Part shown: positions 10,151 through 22,120 of the stretch, piece after piece
How positions within the stretch are numbered: position 1 is the stretch's first letter
How the letters are laid out: each line of letters starts with the position of its first letter
Source of the DNA: Ascaphus truei
Lineage: Eukaryota > Chordata > Amphibia > Anura > Ascaphidae
Assembly (NCBI GenBank): GCA_036426205.1
Contig: WSYH01000212.1
Span: 124,001 to 188,000, forward strand
Length of the DNA stretch: 64,000 nt
Reading direction: 5' to 3'
Notes under the pieces: model-generated
Database searches by the model: none
Told to the model about the DNA's origin: nothing
What the model saw: only the letters and a program-made list of their open reading frames with translations
Position numbers and translations under genes: made by a program

Positions 10151-10213
10151 TGTTATGTATGATCCACCTGGTTGTCCTTAGGACAGGCAACTACACCAAC
10201 AGCTTTCATCACG

Positions 10214-10840
10214 GAGAAAAAAAAAACATTTAACTAATTGAACCACGTCATCTCCTATATAAGGACGGCTATATTGCATGGGTAATCACTCTTTGATAAA
10301 GTCCACTATTGGACGAAACGCATCAGAGTGAACTGCTGCTGATGTTCACAATTTGTATACAATAAAGTTTTTTATTTTTTCAATGCTTTGGCTGTTTGGA
10401 GTTGCTTTGACCGCTGTTACTGTTTTTTCTTCATTCGACGTCACTTCCGGCTGGAGCATGCTGACACCACAAGCAGCCAGGACAGAAGTTGCATGCACAT
10501 CAACGTTATAGGCAGACAGACAAGGATTCTGTGCGTACTGACCAGCTCTATTGCTACATCGGTGGACACAGGGTGGAGGTGAGGCCTACGGATACCGGAC
10601 ACAGTGACTTACCTTGAGGTACCTATCTGAAGGTACCTTTCTGTACTTCTACCAGAGTATATCTCCTAGCCCACCACCCCGGTCCGGATGAGCTTTTATA
10701 TAGTTTTCATACTATTATCTCCTAAAAAGTGGTGTCTTTCTCCATGACCAACGGACTGGTATCAAGCTAGTATCAAGCCTGGGTTGTTAGCCTCGGTATT
10801 TCTAGGGGTTAATCCACCGTATTTTTCCATTGTTCTCTGC
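10214..10840 (+). mobile_element. Penelope-like terminal repeat (pLTR), copy 1
   Basis: Nearly identical over ~580 bp to 42206-42804, including CTCCTATATAAGGACGGC, the hammerhead-like core, ACAATTTGTATA and CAATAAAGTTTTTTATT. The CTATATAAGG box 40 bp before the ribozyme and the AATAAA after it are candidate promoter and polyadenylation signals. The 5' region and N-terminal ORF of a Penelope-like copy follow. Confidence 0.75.
10293..10324 (+). ncRNA. Hammerhead-ribozyme-like core 3
   Basis: UUGAUAA A, stem II GUCC/GGAC with loop ACUAUU, GAAA, then CGCAUC. Stem II is perfect. The conserved C3 and G8 are replaced by U and A, which can still pair. Stem III is weakened here (CGCAUC rather than CGCGUC). 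Confidence 0.6.
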
Positions 10841-11069
10841 TTACCTGATGGCTCACCCTGTGCTTGCTATAGCATGTATTGAATAACGAAATATATTATC
10901 ATTGGTATATATGATTTTCAAGCTTTTATACTTTAGGATATATTTTTCTTGGGATACATACCTTCCATAGTCGTTTCAGCCAACGCATTGTTTTATAAAT
11001 ATATATTTTTTTCAATAGGGTTTTTTCCCTTTTTGTATATATGTATTTTTGTTCTAAACAATTTTTGTG

Positions 11070-11709
11070 ATGGAGGATGTGGATACCGATACGGAGAACA
11101 CAGATGTGGACACTTATGTGGATGCTTGTGGGGATAATACCAAGCGGTCAAAAAGGCTGCACATCTATTTGATGAAAATACATAAATAATCTGTGAGGAA
11201 CCATCTGACTTAACTCACTATTTTGTAAAATTGGAAAAACTATTAGTACAAAATATAAGACTTTGGTGGGACATCACATCATTGAATAATTATATTAGAT
11301 GTAATAGGATCCCAAGGGATTTACGCATTAAAAAAAACCCCTACATTTTGTTTATAAATAAGCAATTCGAACAAGACTGGACAGATGCTTTGAATCAATG
11401 CTCAGTTAAGTTAATGGAGCTTATCATCCAGCAGAAATCAAAAGAAAAAGAGACTTTGATGTCAGAAATTAACATCCTTAGGAATAACCTGAAACCATTT
11501 GCTAAAATGGATCAATTTATTAAAAATGATAAGACTCTACTAACAAATATAGAATCCATTGAGGATACAATTAGTGACAAGAAGCACAACAAATTCGAAA
11601 GGGACCGCTCAGACTACATTAAGGGTCAAGTCTAGTGTTGGCAAAAACCTCAATATAGAGATAATGCAGGATCTAGTACACCTAGGGGCTCCAGATCATT
11701 CTCTAAAGA
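11070..11709 (+). pseudogene. N-terminal region of a Penelope-like protein
   Basis: ATG at 11070 opens an acidic start (MEDVDTDTENTDVDTY). After a frameshift near 11145 and a stop, it continues as NIRLWWDITSLNNYI, then IPRDLRIKKNP and a charged coiled-coil-like segment to 11635, where a TAG interrupts. The LWWD...LRIKK pattern and the following basic region are typical of the N-terminal part of Penelope-like ORFs upstream of RT. The copy stops before RT, at the junction with the oppositely oriented copy. It lies downstream of the pLTR at 10214, as expected for a 5' end. Confidence 0.65.
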
Positions 11710-11711
11710 GT

Positions 11712-11930
11712 GGTGAAAACAGAAAAGACTTGCGCTCAAATGTGGTCTGTGATAGAAATAGTGACTTAGAAATAAGTTATATAATACAACCTGATAGGTG
11801 AGGTTTTATGCTGCTGATCAGTGGAAATGGTTCAAACACCAAGCTACATAGAAACAAAAAGAGAACAGTGCAAAAAAACCATTGTGTAGTATATTAAAAT
11901 AATTTTTTATAATGTGTTGCAAGATATACA
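11712..11930 (-). repeat. ~200-bp Penelope-linked untranslated block, copy 1
   Basis: Shares long stretches such as GCGCTCAAATGTGGTCTG and GGTTCAAACACCAAGC with 29113-29330 and, reversed, 38325-38512. All three abut Penelope-like sequence. At 38.3 kb it directly precedes the ORF, so I read it as 5' untranslated sequence and orient it by that copy. Confidence 0.8.
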
Positions 11931-11989
11931 ATCTTTCACTGTAAACTTTTCTTTTGTTGTATTTGATATAAAAGATTTACGGTTAGAAC

Positions 11990-14154
11990 TTAACATTTTG
12001 CAGGCTTTGCATCACCAACCTTTGACATTAAACTTAGGTCTAGAAAGTCTATCTGACTGCTGTTTGTCTCAGATGTAAATTTCAAATTATAGTCATTTGA
12101 GTTCAGATAGACTTTAAAGAGCTCCAGAGTGTCCTCACCACCCTCCCAGATACACAAGACGTCATCGATATATCTTTGCCATACAATAACTTGATTAGCG
12201 AATGGGTTATTGTGCCATATAAAGTTATCTTCCCATATCCCCATGTATATGTTCGCATAACTGGGAGCAAATCGTGTCCCCATGGCAGTGCCACACAACT
12301 GTAAATAGAACTGATTTAAAAATAGAAAGTAGTTGTGTGACAATATAAAAGTAATGGCATTAATAATAAATTCACAATTTAAAGGGTGAAGATCCATATC
12401 TTTAGATAACGTCTCCTTTATTGCCCCAATCCCTTTATCATGGGGAATACATGTATAAAGGGATTGAACGTCAAACGTTGCCCCTCTATATCCTTCCTGC
12501 CATTGGATGGTTTTAACTAGATTTAAAACGGCAGTGGTATCTTTAATATATGATGGCAGTATTTTCACATATTTTTGCAGAAAAAAATCCACATACTGCG
12601 ACAGGTTTGACGTTAAGGATCCAATTCCGGAGATTATAGGTCTACCCGGTGGATCGATCGAGGCCTTGTGTATCTTGGGAAGGTGATAGTACACTGGTGT
12701 AGTGGGAAATAAAACATTCAAAAATTGATATTCTGATTTGGATAATACTGTGGATGCAACAGCCTCATCAAGAAGGCTCTGTAGCTCAGAGAAAAAATTA
12801 TTTGTCGGATCCGACTAAGTTTACTATAGTTGCCAGGGTCATTCAGAATGCGCATGGCCTCCTTTTCATAGCTTGCACGGTTTTGGATAACTACTCCTCC
12901 ACCTTTATCTGCCTGCCTTATGATTACATCTTTCCTATCTTGAAGTTCTCTTAGTGCTAAATGTTCTCGATAACTGAGGTTATGAGGTATGTCAGATGTT
13001 TTAAAAAAAAATTCCCAGTGATGTAAATTCATTATTAACTATATTAAAAAATGAATCGATAAAACTCCCTTTGCTTTGGGCCGGATAAAACCTTGAGGGT
13101 GGTTTGAAGTCACTATGTTGACAAAGTGTCAAATTTGGGTCTATATCAGTAGGATCTGCAGTAATAGTCAAATTACTATGGTCAATTCCTGTCTCTTTTT
13201 TAAGGAAATGCCTCTTCAATGTCAAGTTCCTAGTGAACTTATGCAGATCAGAAAATAACTGAAAACCATTGGGACCACTTGATTGTGAAAATTTAAGCCC
13301 TTTACTCAGAGCCAATTTTTGACATAAAGTAAGATCAACATTGGATAGATTAAAAATACCCTTAAAAGATTCATTATTAGTTAATTCGACTCCCTTCTTT
13401 GTTTTGGTCTTACACCCTGCTCTTGTTCCTCTTCTGGTGAGTGGTGTCTTTTTTGGGACCTGGGAGTCTCTATATTTTTCTTCTCTTTCTCTCTTACTGT
13501 ATTTCCCTTTTCCTTCGAACCCAAATACCTCTGTTTGAGTTCCTCCAGAAAAAGGGATTTCTTAGGGGATGCTCGCTCACAGTCTTTCCTAGGGGGTGTG
13601 TTTGCCCTCTGATGGTCATATTGTTTTTCTTTCTGATGAATGTCTTTCTTTTGAGGTTCTTTATATATATACTCTGACCTATTATTAGAGCTATCCCTCC
13701 TTTTATTGTAGCTATTATGTCGCTTTTCCTGTGACTTTTTTCTATAGTTTTTAGATGGTCTATAGTGATCTTTAGTTTGTTCCCTATGGACCCTTTCACC
13801 CTCAAAATGGAGACTATTCTCCCTTTTTTTCTTTTGGTAATTATTACCATGATATTTATTGGGGGGATTTTGACCATTTGAAACAGTACCTTTTTCCCTT
13901 TCGGATCTATTCCAATCCTTTTGTCGACCATTATCATAATCATGTTTATCACGATAAAAGTTCTTCTGCTTATTAAGCATAATCTCCTCCGTCGTTGACT
14001 CTAAAGTCATTTTGAGTTCGCATTCCAATTTGGAGCAGTCAGTATGTATGACTAACGGATCCAAAACTAGAATTTTTTTACAGATATCTTTTTCTAAAGC
14101 TGCAATAGCAGAGAGAACATAGAGAGCAGAGAAAGAGAGAGAGAAAGAGAGCAA
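11990..14154 (-). pseudogene. Penelope-like reverse transcriptase, frameshifted and C-truncated
   Basis: Minus-strand order: a Lys/Arg/Glu/Asn-rich basic region (14154-13381), the conserved segment LHKFTRNLTLKRHFLKK (13315-13001), IIRQADKGGGVVIQ (13032-12718) and the RT core (12721-11990) with YYHLPKIHKASIDPPGRPI, motif A DVQSLYTC, motif B GTAMGTRFAPSYANIYMG, and motif C YIDD. At least three frameshifts join these blocks. The protein ends just after FLDLSL, so the thumb and GIY-YIG endonuclease are missing. It converges on the plus-strand copy at 11070. Dead element; family assignment is firm, clade (Neptune/Poseidon type) is inference. Confidence 0.88.
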
Positions 14155-14180
14155 ATAGAGAGAGAGAAAATAGAGAGAAA
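14111..14180. repeat. GA-rich simple repeat
   Basis: Degenerate (GAGA)n/(GAAA)n tract on the plus strand at the 5' edge of the minus-strand Penelope-like ORF. It supplies the apparent Ser/Leu/Phe-rich N-terminus of that frame, which is therefore not real protein. Confidence 0.85.
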
Positions 14181-14299
14181 TGGTTGCAGACCTGTCTGAG
14201 ACATATGAATGTGCTCACAAGTGATTTTTTTCATTTGCTCTATGCTATACAGTGGAGGGTTTTTGTCACTTTTTTTATTACCCACAATAACTGATTTAT

Positions 14300-16896
14300 A
14301 GGAGCATTCCCTCTTAGAACCAAAGTGATTGCCTTTAAAAAAGCAAACAAGAATATATATATATATATACTGTATATTTTACATCATTTTTTAACTTTTA
14401 GGGGTATATTGTATATCAGCTGAAGTTGCCAATCGGTTTGTTTGGGCTGAAACTCCCCTTTGACTTCATTGGGGAACTTATTGGCTGACAGAATAAGGTG
14501 CTTAGTGTTTCTCAGTAACCATTTGCTTTGAACAGTTTTTACAATCTGTATCTAACCTCTTTCGTGATAAAAATGGATATAAGCCTCGGAATGTATAAGT
14601 AAACTTTCATTTTTTTTGTTTGTAAAGTGTTATGATGCTGTCATTATCCAAGTGAGATTAGAAATACACCTGGTAAAAATAAAAACTATTTTTGTTAAGG
14701 AAATCAAAATAGGGAATCTTTTACTTTGAAGGTAATTGCATTTTTCTAAGGAATCAGATTATTGTTATTGTTTAAAAAAATATATATATTTAAACTACTC
14801 AATCACCTATTGCCAAGCTTTGAAACATCTGTAATTAGCTTAGTTTGGTCCTATGTGGGACAACATATGTAATTTGAAAATGAAATATTAGCTGCATGCA
14901 AAGTCCCGGATACAGTAACTATATACATATAGTACTGTACATGCAAACATATAAATCCTTCTGTCAGCAAGACCTGATAGGGACATGAGAGCTATATCAT
15001 GCCCTACTTTTCCATGTAAGTATTCAATTCTTTAAATACAGGCAGAACATGTGCTGTTCTTGGGAGTGGATTTGCTGCCGCTGTTTAATTGCTACAATGA
15101 TTGGACTGGTACTTGCTATAATGTTAGGGGCTTTTCATCCAGCCCTCCTGCGGCCTCCCTTGCATTACTCCCCGAAAACTGTGCACTGCATGCGCCAAGG
15201 TCAGGAACACATGGGAAACGGAGATTCTACCACAAATACAGATGCAGAAAAATACTGAAAGCAATATTTTACAAAAAATATATATCTGGTTGTAAATCAT
15301 AGTGAAATAGATCAAACAGTAACTGTTGTAAGGGTGTTATAGATGAGTCCCAAATGATGTCAGCTCAAATGGTAAGTCAAAAGCCGAAAGCAAAGGAAAT
15401 GAATGATGGTGTCTGTTTGAATTGTTGTTTCTCTTACTTATGAGTAATGACCCTCACATGTCCACATGCCGCATTTGTCTGTTGCATCAATGATTTGTTG
15501 GAAAGCAGCTAGTATTTACTAGCTTCACAACTGATATTTCTGCTCATGAACCATTTCAACAATTCTCTTTGTATCCTTAATAAATGACCTGTGCTATAAT
15601 GCATTTGTTTCACCTCTGTCTTTCAAAGATAAAGCGGGTGCTTTGTAAGAACGAGACATGCTTTATTCTAGAGAAAAGCTATTGGAAGCTAAACACACCA
15701 CAAAACTCTGGGGAAAACCAGCACAAAAGAACAAGAGTGGGCTGTTTGATCGTCCTAATCGCTTTACTGCGTTTTTTTGTGTGGTTTTTCATTGGATTCA
15801 CTTCAGAGTCTGATGGTAAAATACTTCGTTTTTCTATTTACAGGTCACGCTTACTTGCTGTTTCAAGAATTTGATTTTTTTTTTTTTTTTACGTGCAGAC
15901 AAACTTTCTTATAATGTAAGGCAAATGCAGTACCATCTGTATTCTCCAGTATTCCTTGTCATAATTATAACTTGAGAAATCAATTTTACACCGTAGCAAA
16001 GAAGCTGTAATGCATTTATCAAGCACACTGTTTTGGATTTGAGTTGGGATTACATTATCACATAATGCATTGTGGTGCTCAATGAATGTGCATTTTAGTC
16101 AAGTGAAACACTGGAGGTTTTTTTTTTGTTTTTTTTCCAAATCAGGTCTTCAATTGCATTTTACAGTATATAAAATATTGGGAAAATTTCAAATCTAGTT
16201 AGGATGGGCAGCTGCTTTAAGATGGAAATGGTCATCTTGATAACTAAAGAAACACAACAACACCATTATTCAAAGTAGACCCCCTCCATTTTCACTAATG
16301 ATTTTTCTACACAGTTAGAACCAGGGGTCATCTGGTGCTGATCCTTGTTCCATCTTAGATCCAGTGACCCTCTTTCCCCCTAGTTCTTGAGATACATTCA
16401 GTACAGTTTTAGATACGGGTACACTTGTTGGAAAAGCACAGGTGTCCGCCTGTGTCGGCCAATAGAAAGCCGCAATGTTATCCTCCTGATGACTTTGTAG
16501 CTGCCAATTGGCTTGCTGATCAAAGCTGATTTGGGAGCGAGTTCAATTTCCCGAATGAGAGTCCTTTTCAATTGAGTGAAATCTAAAAACCTCCCTGCAG
16601 TAAAGAAGTGACTTCACAGTAGAATGAATAAGAGCACAAAGGGTGCAAAATCAGTGTCGGATTACTACTGCAACTCTGTAAATACATACAAATAGGTAGA
16701 TATCATACACTATATTGACAACATTTATCTGACAGTATGAGAACAAACTTCAAAGTACTTTGACACTCATTATGCATTGTAAAAGAAATGATTGAATGAA
16801 TTCATGATGTGAGTAAATTAAAAAAAATTCTTCAAAATATATGATGGGGACAGTCTAACACAGCAATACTTTCAAATTGTTGTCATAAGGCACACT
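14300..16896. other. Unique AT-rich DNA, no gene seen
   Basis: Contains a (TA)n tract near 14355, an A/T-rich stretch at 14775-14790 and a T-run at 15875. The segment 16430-16520 (CCAATAGAAAGC..AATGT.ATC) resembles 53575-53640 and is probably an old interspersed repeat. Frames of about 60-96 residues show no domain. Confidence 0.5.
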
Positions 16897-17746
16897 TGTA
16901 ACGATGCGCGGAACACGCTCCCTGCGGCGTGTTCCTTCCTTACCTGTTTACTTCTGATCGCCGCCCTCTAGCTGCGAGTCAAGATCCTGTGTCTTTAAGG
17001 ATTCTAAAGCAAGCAAACCCTGCCCTCTTCCTCCTGACAGGAAGTAAGCCTCTCTTTGACTTTCTCTCTGCTATTAGTCTTTTGCTGTCTGCCCTGGTGC
17101 CTGCGATTACTCATCGTATACTGTTCCTGCCTGGACCTCCTTGGGACCTTTACTTATCTCCTGTGGATTCCGGAAGACTGGGACAGTCACCCTTATACTA
17201 CTGAGGTTAGTTTACCGTCGGGTAGTGTAGGTACCTGCTTAGTAGGGTTCACCTTGACGTGGTAGCAGGCTTATAATTTCTTGGCCAATGGATTAGACTA
17301 AGAACCCTTATGTTATGTTTAGTTTCGCTGCACCTTGCTGTCACTATGCCTTTAAGAAGTCTGGACGTTCTCCAAGAAGCAATCCTTCTCTGGATGTTAC
17401 CTTGTGCTCTGGACTCTATGCCCATGTTCCATGTTCCTGGTTTCCGTTTCCAGACTCCAGTGCTGAAGTGTTGGCTTCCCACAACCCCCGCGTTGGTGCC
17501 TGAGAACGCGCGCACTCCCGCTCTGCTGTCAGAGTATGCGCGCACATGCAGCTGGATCACTCGTGTCTCTGAGTAGGCACCGCACCTCCGGATACGTCGT
17601 GCATTCTCATGCGCGCGGCGCGGTCACGTGACTACGTGCGCCGATCCCCGGCAACTTACTCCCTTCGTATCCCCTGCGGCCTCCCCACCTCGCTAACGGG
17701 TCCTTCCCTTTTTCCCTGCCCTTGTGAGGAGAGCACAAGCGTGACA
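16897..17746. mobile_element. Solo LTR with 5-bp target duplication
   Basis: The 850-bp block begins TGTAACGATGCGCGG and ends AGCGTGACA, and is flanked by ACACT on both sides (16892-16896 and 17747-17751). It is GC-richer than its surroundings. Ends and 5-bp duplication fit a Ty3/gypsy-type LTR left by recombination. No coding remnant flanks it. Orientation not determined. Confidence 0.87.
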
Positions 17747-18035
17747 ACACTAAACACTAGTGGCAAAATGTTTGAAGTAAAATATAAAGTCCCTTCTTAG
17801 ATGGTCCAAATATATGTACATGCATTTTTTAATAAACTTTTTCGAATCACATAACTTATGTAAAATCCTACAATAATTGCCTTTTCCAGGTACATTTTGA
17901 AACCAACTACTTACATGGCCTTATCACTCCATTGTTGGAATCTTTGATGTACAGGAATCTTTGATGTACAGTACTCTTTTCTTATGTGAGTACTGTATGA
18001 TAACTAAAATGCAATTAATATTTTATAATCTACTG

Positions 18036-18399
18036 CAGCGGTGCGCAAAGTGGGGGGCGGGAGATTTTGCTGGGGGGGGGGGGGCGCGGACAGTTGCAGA
18101 GGCCCCGCGCTCTTCCCCCAGGCCTTTAAATTAAATGCTAGGGGATCGAGTGAGGCCCCTGTAACAGTATACTTACCGGGATTCAGCCGGCTGTGTTGTG
18201 TCGCCATGGCAATGCGGCGTCAAATGATGCCGCGGCGCCATGTGAAGTGACGTCACACGCGTCAAATAACACCGCGGGTCACGTGAAGTCACATGACACT
18301 GCAGCGTCATCTGACGCAGATGAAGGTAGGCGGAGGGGGCGTGAGAGCAGGGGGGGGGGAGAGACAGGGAGCACAGCACTAAAAGTTTGCGCTCCCTTG
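18036..18399. mobile_element. hAT-type miniature transposon, copy 1
   Basis: Ends are inverted repeats CAGCGGTGCGCAAA and (reverse strand) CAAGGGAGCGCAAA. The perfect 8-bp target duplication ATCTACTG at 18028-18035 and 18400-18407 is diagnostic of hAT-superfamily insertion. The interior is GC-rich with repeated CGTCA/TGACG words and no ORF of note. A sister copy lies at 21771-22112. Confidence 0.9.
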
Positions 18400-18407
18400 A
18401 TCTACTG

Positions 18408-19339
18408 TATGCTATTTGTTGCTGTTCTGTAGAAAGTTAGGTTGTAGTGTCTAAAACGGCAAAACTTTATAACAGAAGTTATTACATGGACATATAAAAC
18501 AGTAGAATCTATACTACACCTTCATTTCAGTTGAAGTTTTGTCATTTGCTTTCACACTAAATAAAAAAATGTAAGTTCTGCATTTCGGCTATAGGTATTC
18601 AACAATGAGGGAAATTGTAAGTGCATATGAACGAGGTTGCCCTCAATGTCATTTTCAAGTGAAAGAAGCATTTAGCACACCAGAATGAATTGTACTCAAT
18701 AATAAGTCATTATATAGTAATATTCGTGTGATCACTGTATGCACCAAATACAGGAAATGCATTTTTACAATGAGGCCAGGAAAAAGAAACAATGTCTTGG
18801 GGTATTTAATTACTTTATTACACAATAAATAACCCGACATTTGGGTGGGAATAATTTCTGTTGTTTATTGCTTGACACTGTGTGCTGAACTTGGCCTCAT
18901 TGTGAATATGCATGCTTTTGTTGTGTACAATTAGCACACCAATCCAATTACTTACTATGAAATAGTTCAAAGTTTTAATAGCCATATTGGTCTTGTAGAA
19001 GTGCAGATTTGTGACAGAGTTTGAGGTATACTGAAGTTTGATCTACAAGAAACGCTCACTTTGGTCCATTTAAATATATCACTAACGGCAAAGTTTATTT
19101 ATGAATATTCAGACTTTGGTCATGCTGAGTGCTCCTAAACTGTTTTTCTTTCTAATACATCTGGCTTAAGGATCACTTGCATTTCATGTAAAATAAATGA
19201 CCCTTTTCAGATAATTCCTTAGAAGAACATATTGCTCTTGGTACTGTAGTATGTATCCTTATTCTATGCTATATGGCTACAAAAAAGTGAGATGGACACA
19301 TACTGCATTCTGCAAGTGTAACACCCTCTCAATGGGATT
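18408..19339. other. Unique AT-rich DNA, no gene seen
   Basis: No frame, repeat or motif stands out on either strand. Confidence 0.5.
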
Positions 19340-19740
19340 ACCAGTTTGCTGCAAGTGGTTAATATTAGACAAACAAGAAACAAAAATACAGCGCAAAACC
19401 GCATGGTAAAGTATATCAAAATATATAATTACATTAAAATGGTGAGTATTCAGCGTACATTAAGTAGAAAGAACGAGCGCATTGAGTGCATATCACACAA
19501 CAGGTTACCACTCTGCGGCAGATGGCGTTAATCGCTGGTAGTCTTTGTTGGAGAAATTCGTGATGTCAGCCCCACGTTCCAGGTAAGTGGTATCTTAGGA
19601 ACTCCGTCTGTCCTGTGGCCTCGACCCCATCAGCAGAAGATTCCTCTCGGGGACACTGGCGTGCAGGAGCTCAGAAGGCAGGATCGCGTCGCCGCTGGAT
19701 GACGCAGCCGCCAATTGATATCACAGATATTGTATGTTAT
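19340..19740 (-). mobile_element. Probable Penelope-like terminal fragment without a ribozyme core
   Basis: The left part (AACAAAAATACAGCGCAAAAC, then AATATAT and ACCACTCTGC) follows the same order of words as 29240-29400. The right part has the same GC-rich CTCAG/GACGC character as 29470-29600. No hammerhead-like core is present. Similarity is only moderate. Confidence 0.4.
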
Positions 19741-20880
19741 ATTGTGCACTCTATGGTTAAGGGTTCATACTAAGGTGTATTTTGAATAACGTTCATAGTA
19801 TACTCACAGTAGTTTTTTTAGTATTTTAGTTATATAGGTTTATTTAGCTGCGCACTGTATTTCTTTCACTGGTTAATACTAGAGCAGTATATGTTAGGCC
19901 CCACACTGTGTTGCCACGGGGATATTGATGTCACAGGGAAGTATATACCGTAGGAGAGTGCGAAGGTCCTGGAATGGAGGTTCCTGGAGGATGAGGAGAT
20001 GAGTCTCGGGGTAAAGATAGGGATTAGATTTCAGAAGTAACAGGAGAGATTAGGGCCCCCTGTTTATTATGTTACAGATAGGAACAGTGCTCTTTTAGCG
20101 AGGATCCCTATGAGATGGCTAATGGAAACACGCAGGTAGCAGAGAAGGGAGACAGACAGGCCACAGAATGCCACATGCAGAGGGCTTTCGGGTATCAGCG
20201 GGTCAGCTCTACAGGCGGATGCAGATAGGTAGTCTCTTCAAACTGTAAGAAAGTGGGAGTTCCCAATCAGGAATGGGGTATAGTCTTTACCTGCACAGAA
20301 CCGGCCAGGATCCCAGTAAGGGCCCATAGTAGACTGGGTATAGCGGATGTTACTCCAATGGGGCTGGGTTCAATACAAGTAACACAGCTAAGTATATGCA
20401 CCTTCCTCTGAATGTTAAGAGTGGGCACCTATTCATGAATAGCAATGAATGATGCAACGCAACGTACAACTATGTCAACTATATTGTACATGTGTGTGAA
20501 GTGTTCTCGTGCCTGGGAAGATGAATAAAGATTGGAGTTGTACTACAAAAGTTTCTGGCTCCCATCATTTTTACCCTTGCTACATCATTGCCCAGCCACC
20601 TGAATCAAGCACCTTGAATTGAGGTAAACTATGCGAAGTAGCCAAATATTGCACACCGATGTAAACTCCCAAGTAGCTGGGCAGGGAAGGTTAGATAAGT
20701 AAAACATTTACATATATTAAAGGTGATTAAATCTTTCCAAGGAAGCATATTACACTGGAAAGTTTCAATGGGGGACTGCCCCTTGAACCACCCAAATGGT
20801 TTTGCTTCTACTACATTCCTTATTTCAATTACAGTAGCATGGACTATTTGCCACAAATCTAATTTGACATACAGGAAGGC
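19741..20880. other. Possible old LTR-like sequence, no gene
   Basis: A TATATACC box near 19941, purine-rich text to 20400, and AATAAAG at 20523 resemble a decayed LTR or retroviral leader, but no TG...CA ends or target duplication could be found. Nothing coding is visible. Confidence 0.3.
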
Positions 20881-21150
20881 CCAGCTTCTCAGCGAATTGC
20901 TGATACGGCGGTACCGAGAAGGGGGCCGCCATGTCTTCGCATGCGCAGAACGGGGAAGTCAGGAGACGAGCATGCGCCGAACGGAGGTTGCGCGTGCCGA
21001 ACGGAGGTTGCGCATGCGCATAAGGGGGGGAATTGCCGGTTTGCACATGCGCACATTCCGAAAATCACTTGTTCCGCTTTACGCCGAATTTCGCTTTGCG
21101 GCTGGCCCATAGAACGGAACCCGCCGCATGCCCGGGGCCCTGCTGTATAT
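20881..21150. repeat. GC-rich block with short tandem units, probable miniature element
   Basis: An island of CpG-rich sequence in AT-rich DNA. CGAACGGAGGTTGCGC is repeated twice at about 20977-21015 and GCATGCGC recurs several times. The edges (GGCCCAGC / GCTGGCCC) are weakly inverted. No target duplication was established. Confidence 0.4.
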
Positions 21151-21189
21151 TAAATATTTCCTCACATAACAGAGCACTGAAAAAAGTAC

Positions 21190-21338
21190 TATTACAGGTT
21201 TGTTTTAGGTTTTAAGGATATCCCTGCTACAGCACAGTCTTCAACTGAGCCACTAATTGAGCTACCTGTGCTGAAGCAGTTATATCCTTAAAACCTGACC
21301 CGTTTGCTGCCCTTGAGGACTGAAGTTGGCCACCCCTG
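21190..21338 (-). repeat. Short foldback repeat, CAGGGG-ended
   Basis: On the minus strand it begins CAGGGGTGGCCAACTTCAG. It contains GGTTTTAAGGATAT and its inverse ATATCCTTAAAACC about 70 bp apart, giving a hairpin. Related copies lie at 35822-35955 and within 50390-50470 and 50815-50875. The ends resemble hAT-type non-autonomous elements. Confidence 0.6.
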
Positions 21339-21770
21339 TACTAGTACAAATAATTCTTCATGAGTTTGAGAAAAAAATCAAGCAGATATCCCAACCTTTT
21401 CCCCCCGCAATTTCCAATGGCTAGAATAATCATTAAATTACCCAGGTTTATTTGTGAAAATTCTAAGTTAAATAATGTTCCCTGGGGTATTTTGATTATT
21501 TTTGTTAAATTGATGTACTCTTTAAGCAGTACATTTTGCACTGACCTCTTATGTGTTTGTTTCTTGTTTTGCATCATTCTTATACTGTAATAAGGAAGTA
21601 TAAAAGGTTCAATATTTATTAAAGAGGACAGTAAACATCCTAAAGTCCATGTACAGTATTAAGGCATCTCTTTAGCATTAATATATCAAAGCAATTTGGC
21701 CCATAATTACTCTGATATAGCGAATGTTGGAAGACTCCTCATGACATATTCAAGTCAATGTGCAACAAGG

Positions 21771-22112
21771 CAGGGGTGCGCAAAGGGAGGGGGCGCAAGA
21801 TTTTATGGGGGGGCGCGGCAGCTGCAGAGGCAACGCGCTCTTCCCCACGGCATTTGAATTAAGTGCCGGGGATCGTGTGAGACCTCTGCAGTGTCTCCTA
21901 CCTTGTCTTTGGCGACGCGGCATCAAATGACGCCGCGGGGTCGTGTAGTGTGACGCGTCACCATGGCAACGCATGTCAAATGACATCGTGGGTCACGTCA
22001 CCCCGCGCGTCATTCATTTGAAGCTGGATTTTAGGTAAGGGGGGTGGGGCACGAACACAGGGGCTGGCAGGGGGAAGGGGGGGGGGAGCAGTGCAAAGTT
22101 TGCGCACCCCTG
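21771..22112. mobile_element. hAT-type miniature transposon, copy 2
   Basis: Perfect 14-bp inverted ends CAGGGGTGCGCAAA / TTTGCGCACCCCTG. Interior words (GCAGAGGC, CGCGCTCTTCCCC, GGGTCACGT) match copy 1 at 18036. No clean 8-bp duplication is seen next to the ends. Confidence 0.85.
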
Positions 22113-22120
22113 CAATGTGT

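Noticed and set aside
9602..10190. 100-180 residue frames on both strands
   Set aside because: Same LTR composition effect in the second LTR copy.
15584..15874. 96-residue ORF with a hydrophobic stretch (LIVLIALLRFFVWFF)
   Set aside because: No homology recognised, AT-rich context, and the hydrophobic part comes from a T-rich stretch.
19340..19740. A ninth hammerhead core in the Penelope-like fragment
   Set aside because: No CUGANGA-stem-GAAA arrangement could be found on either strand.
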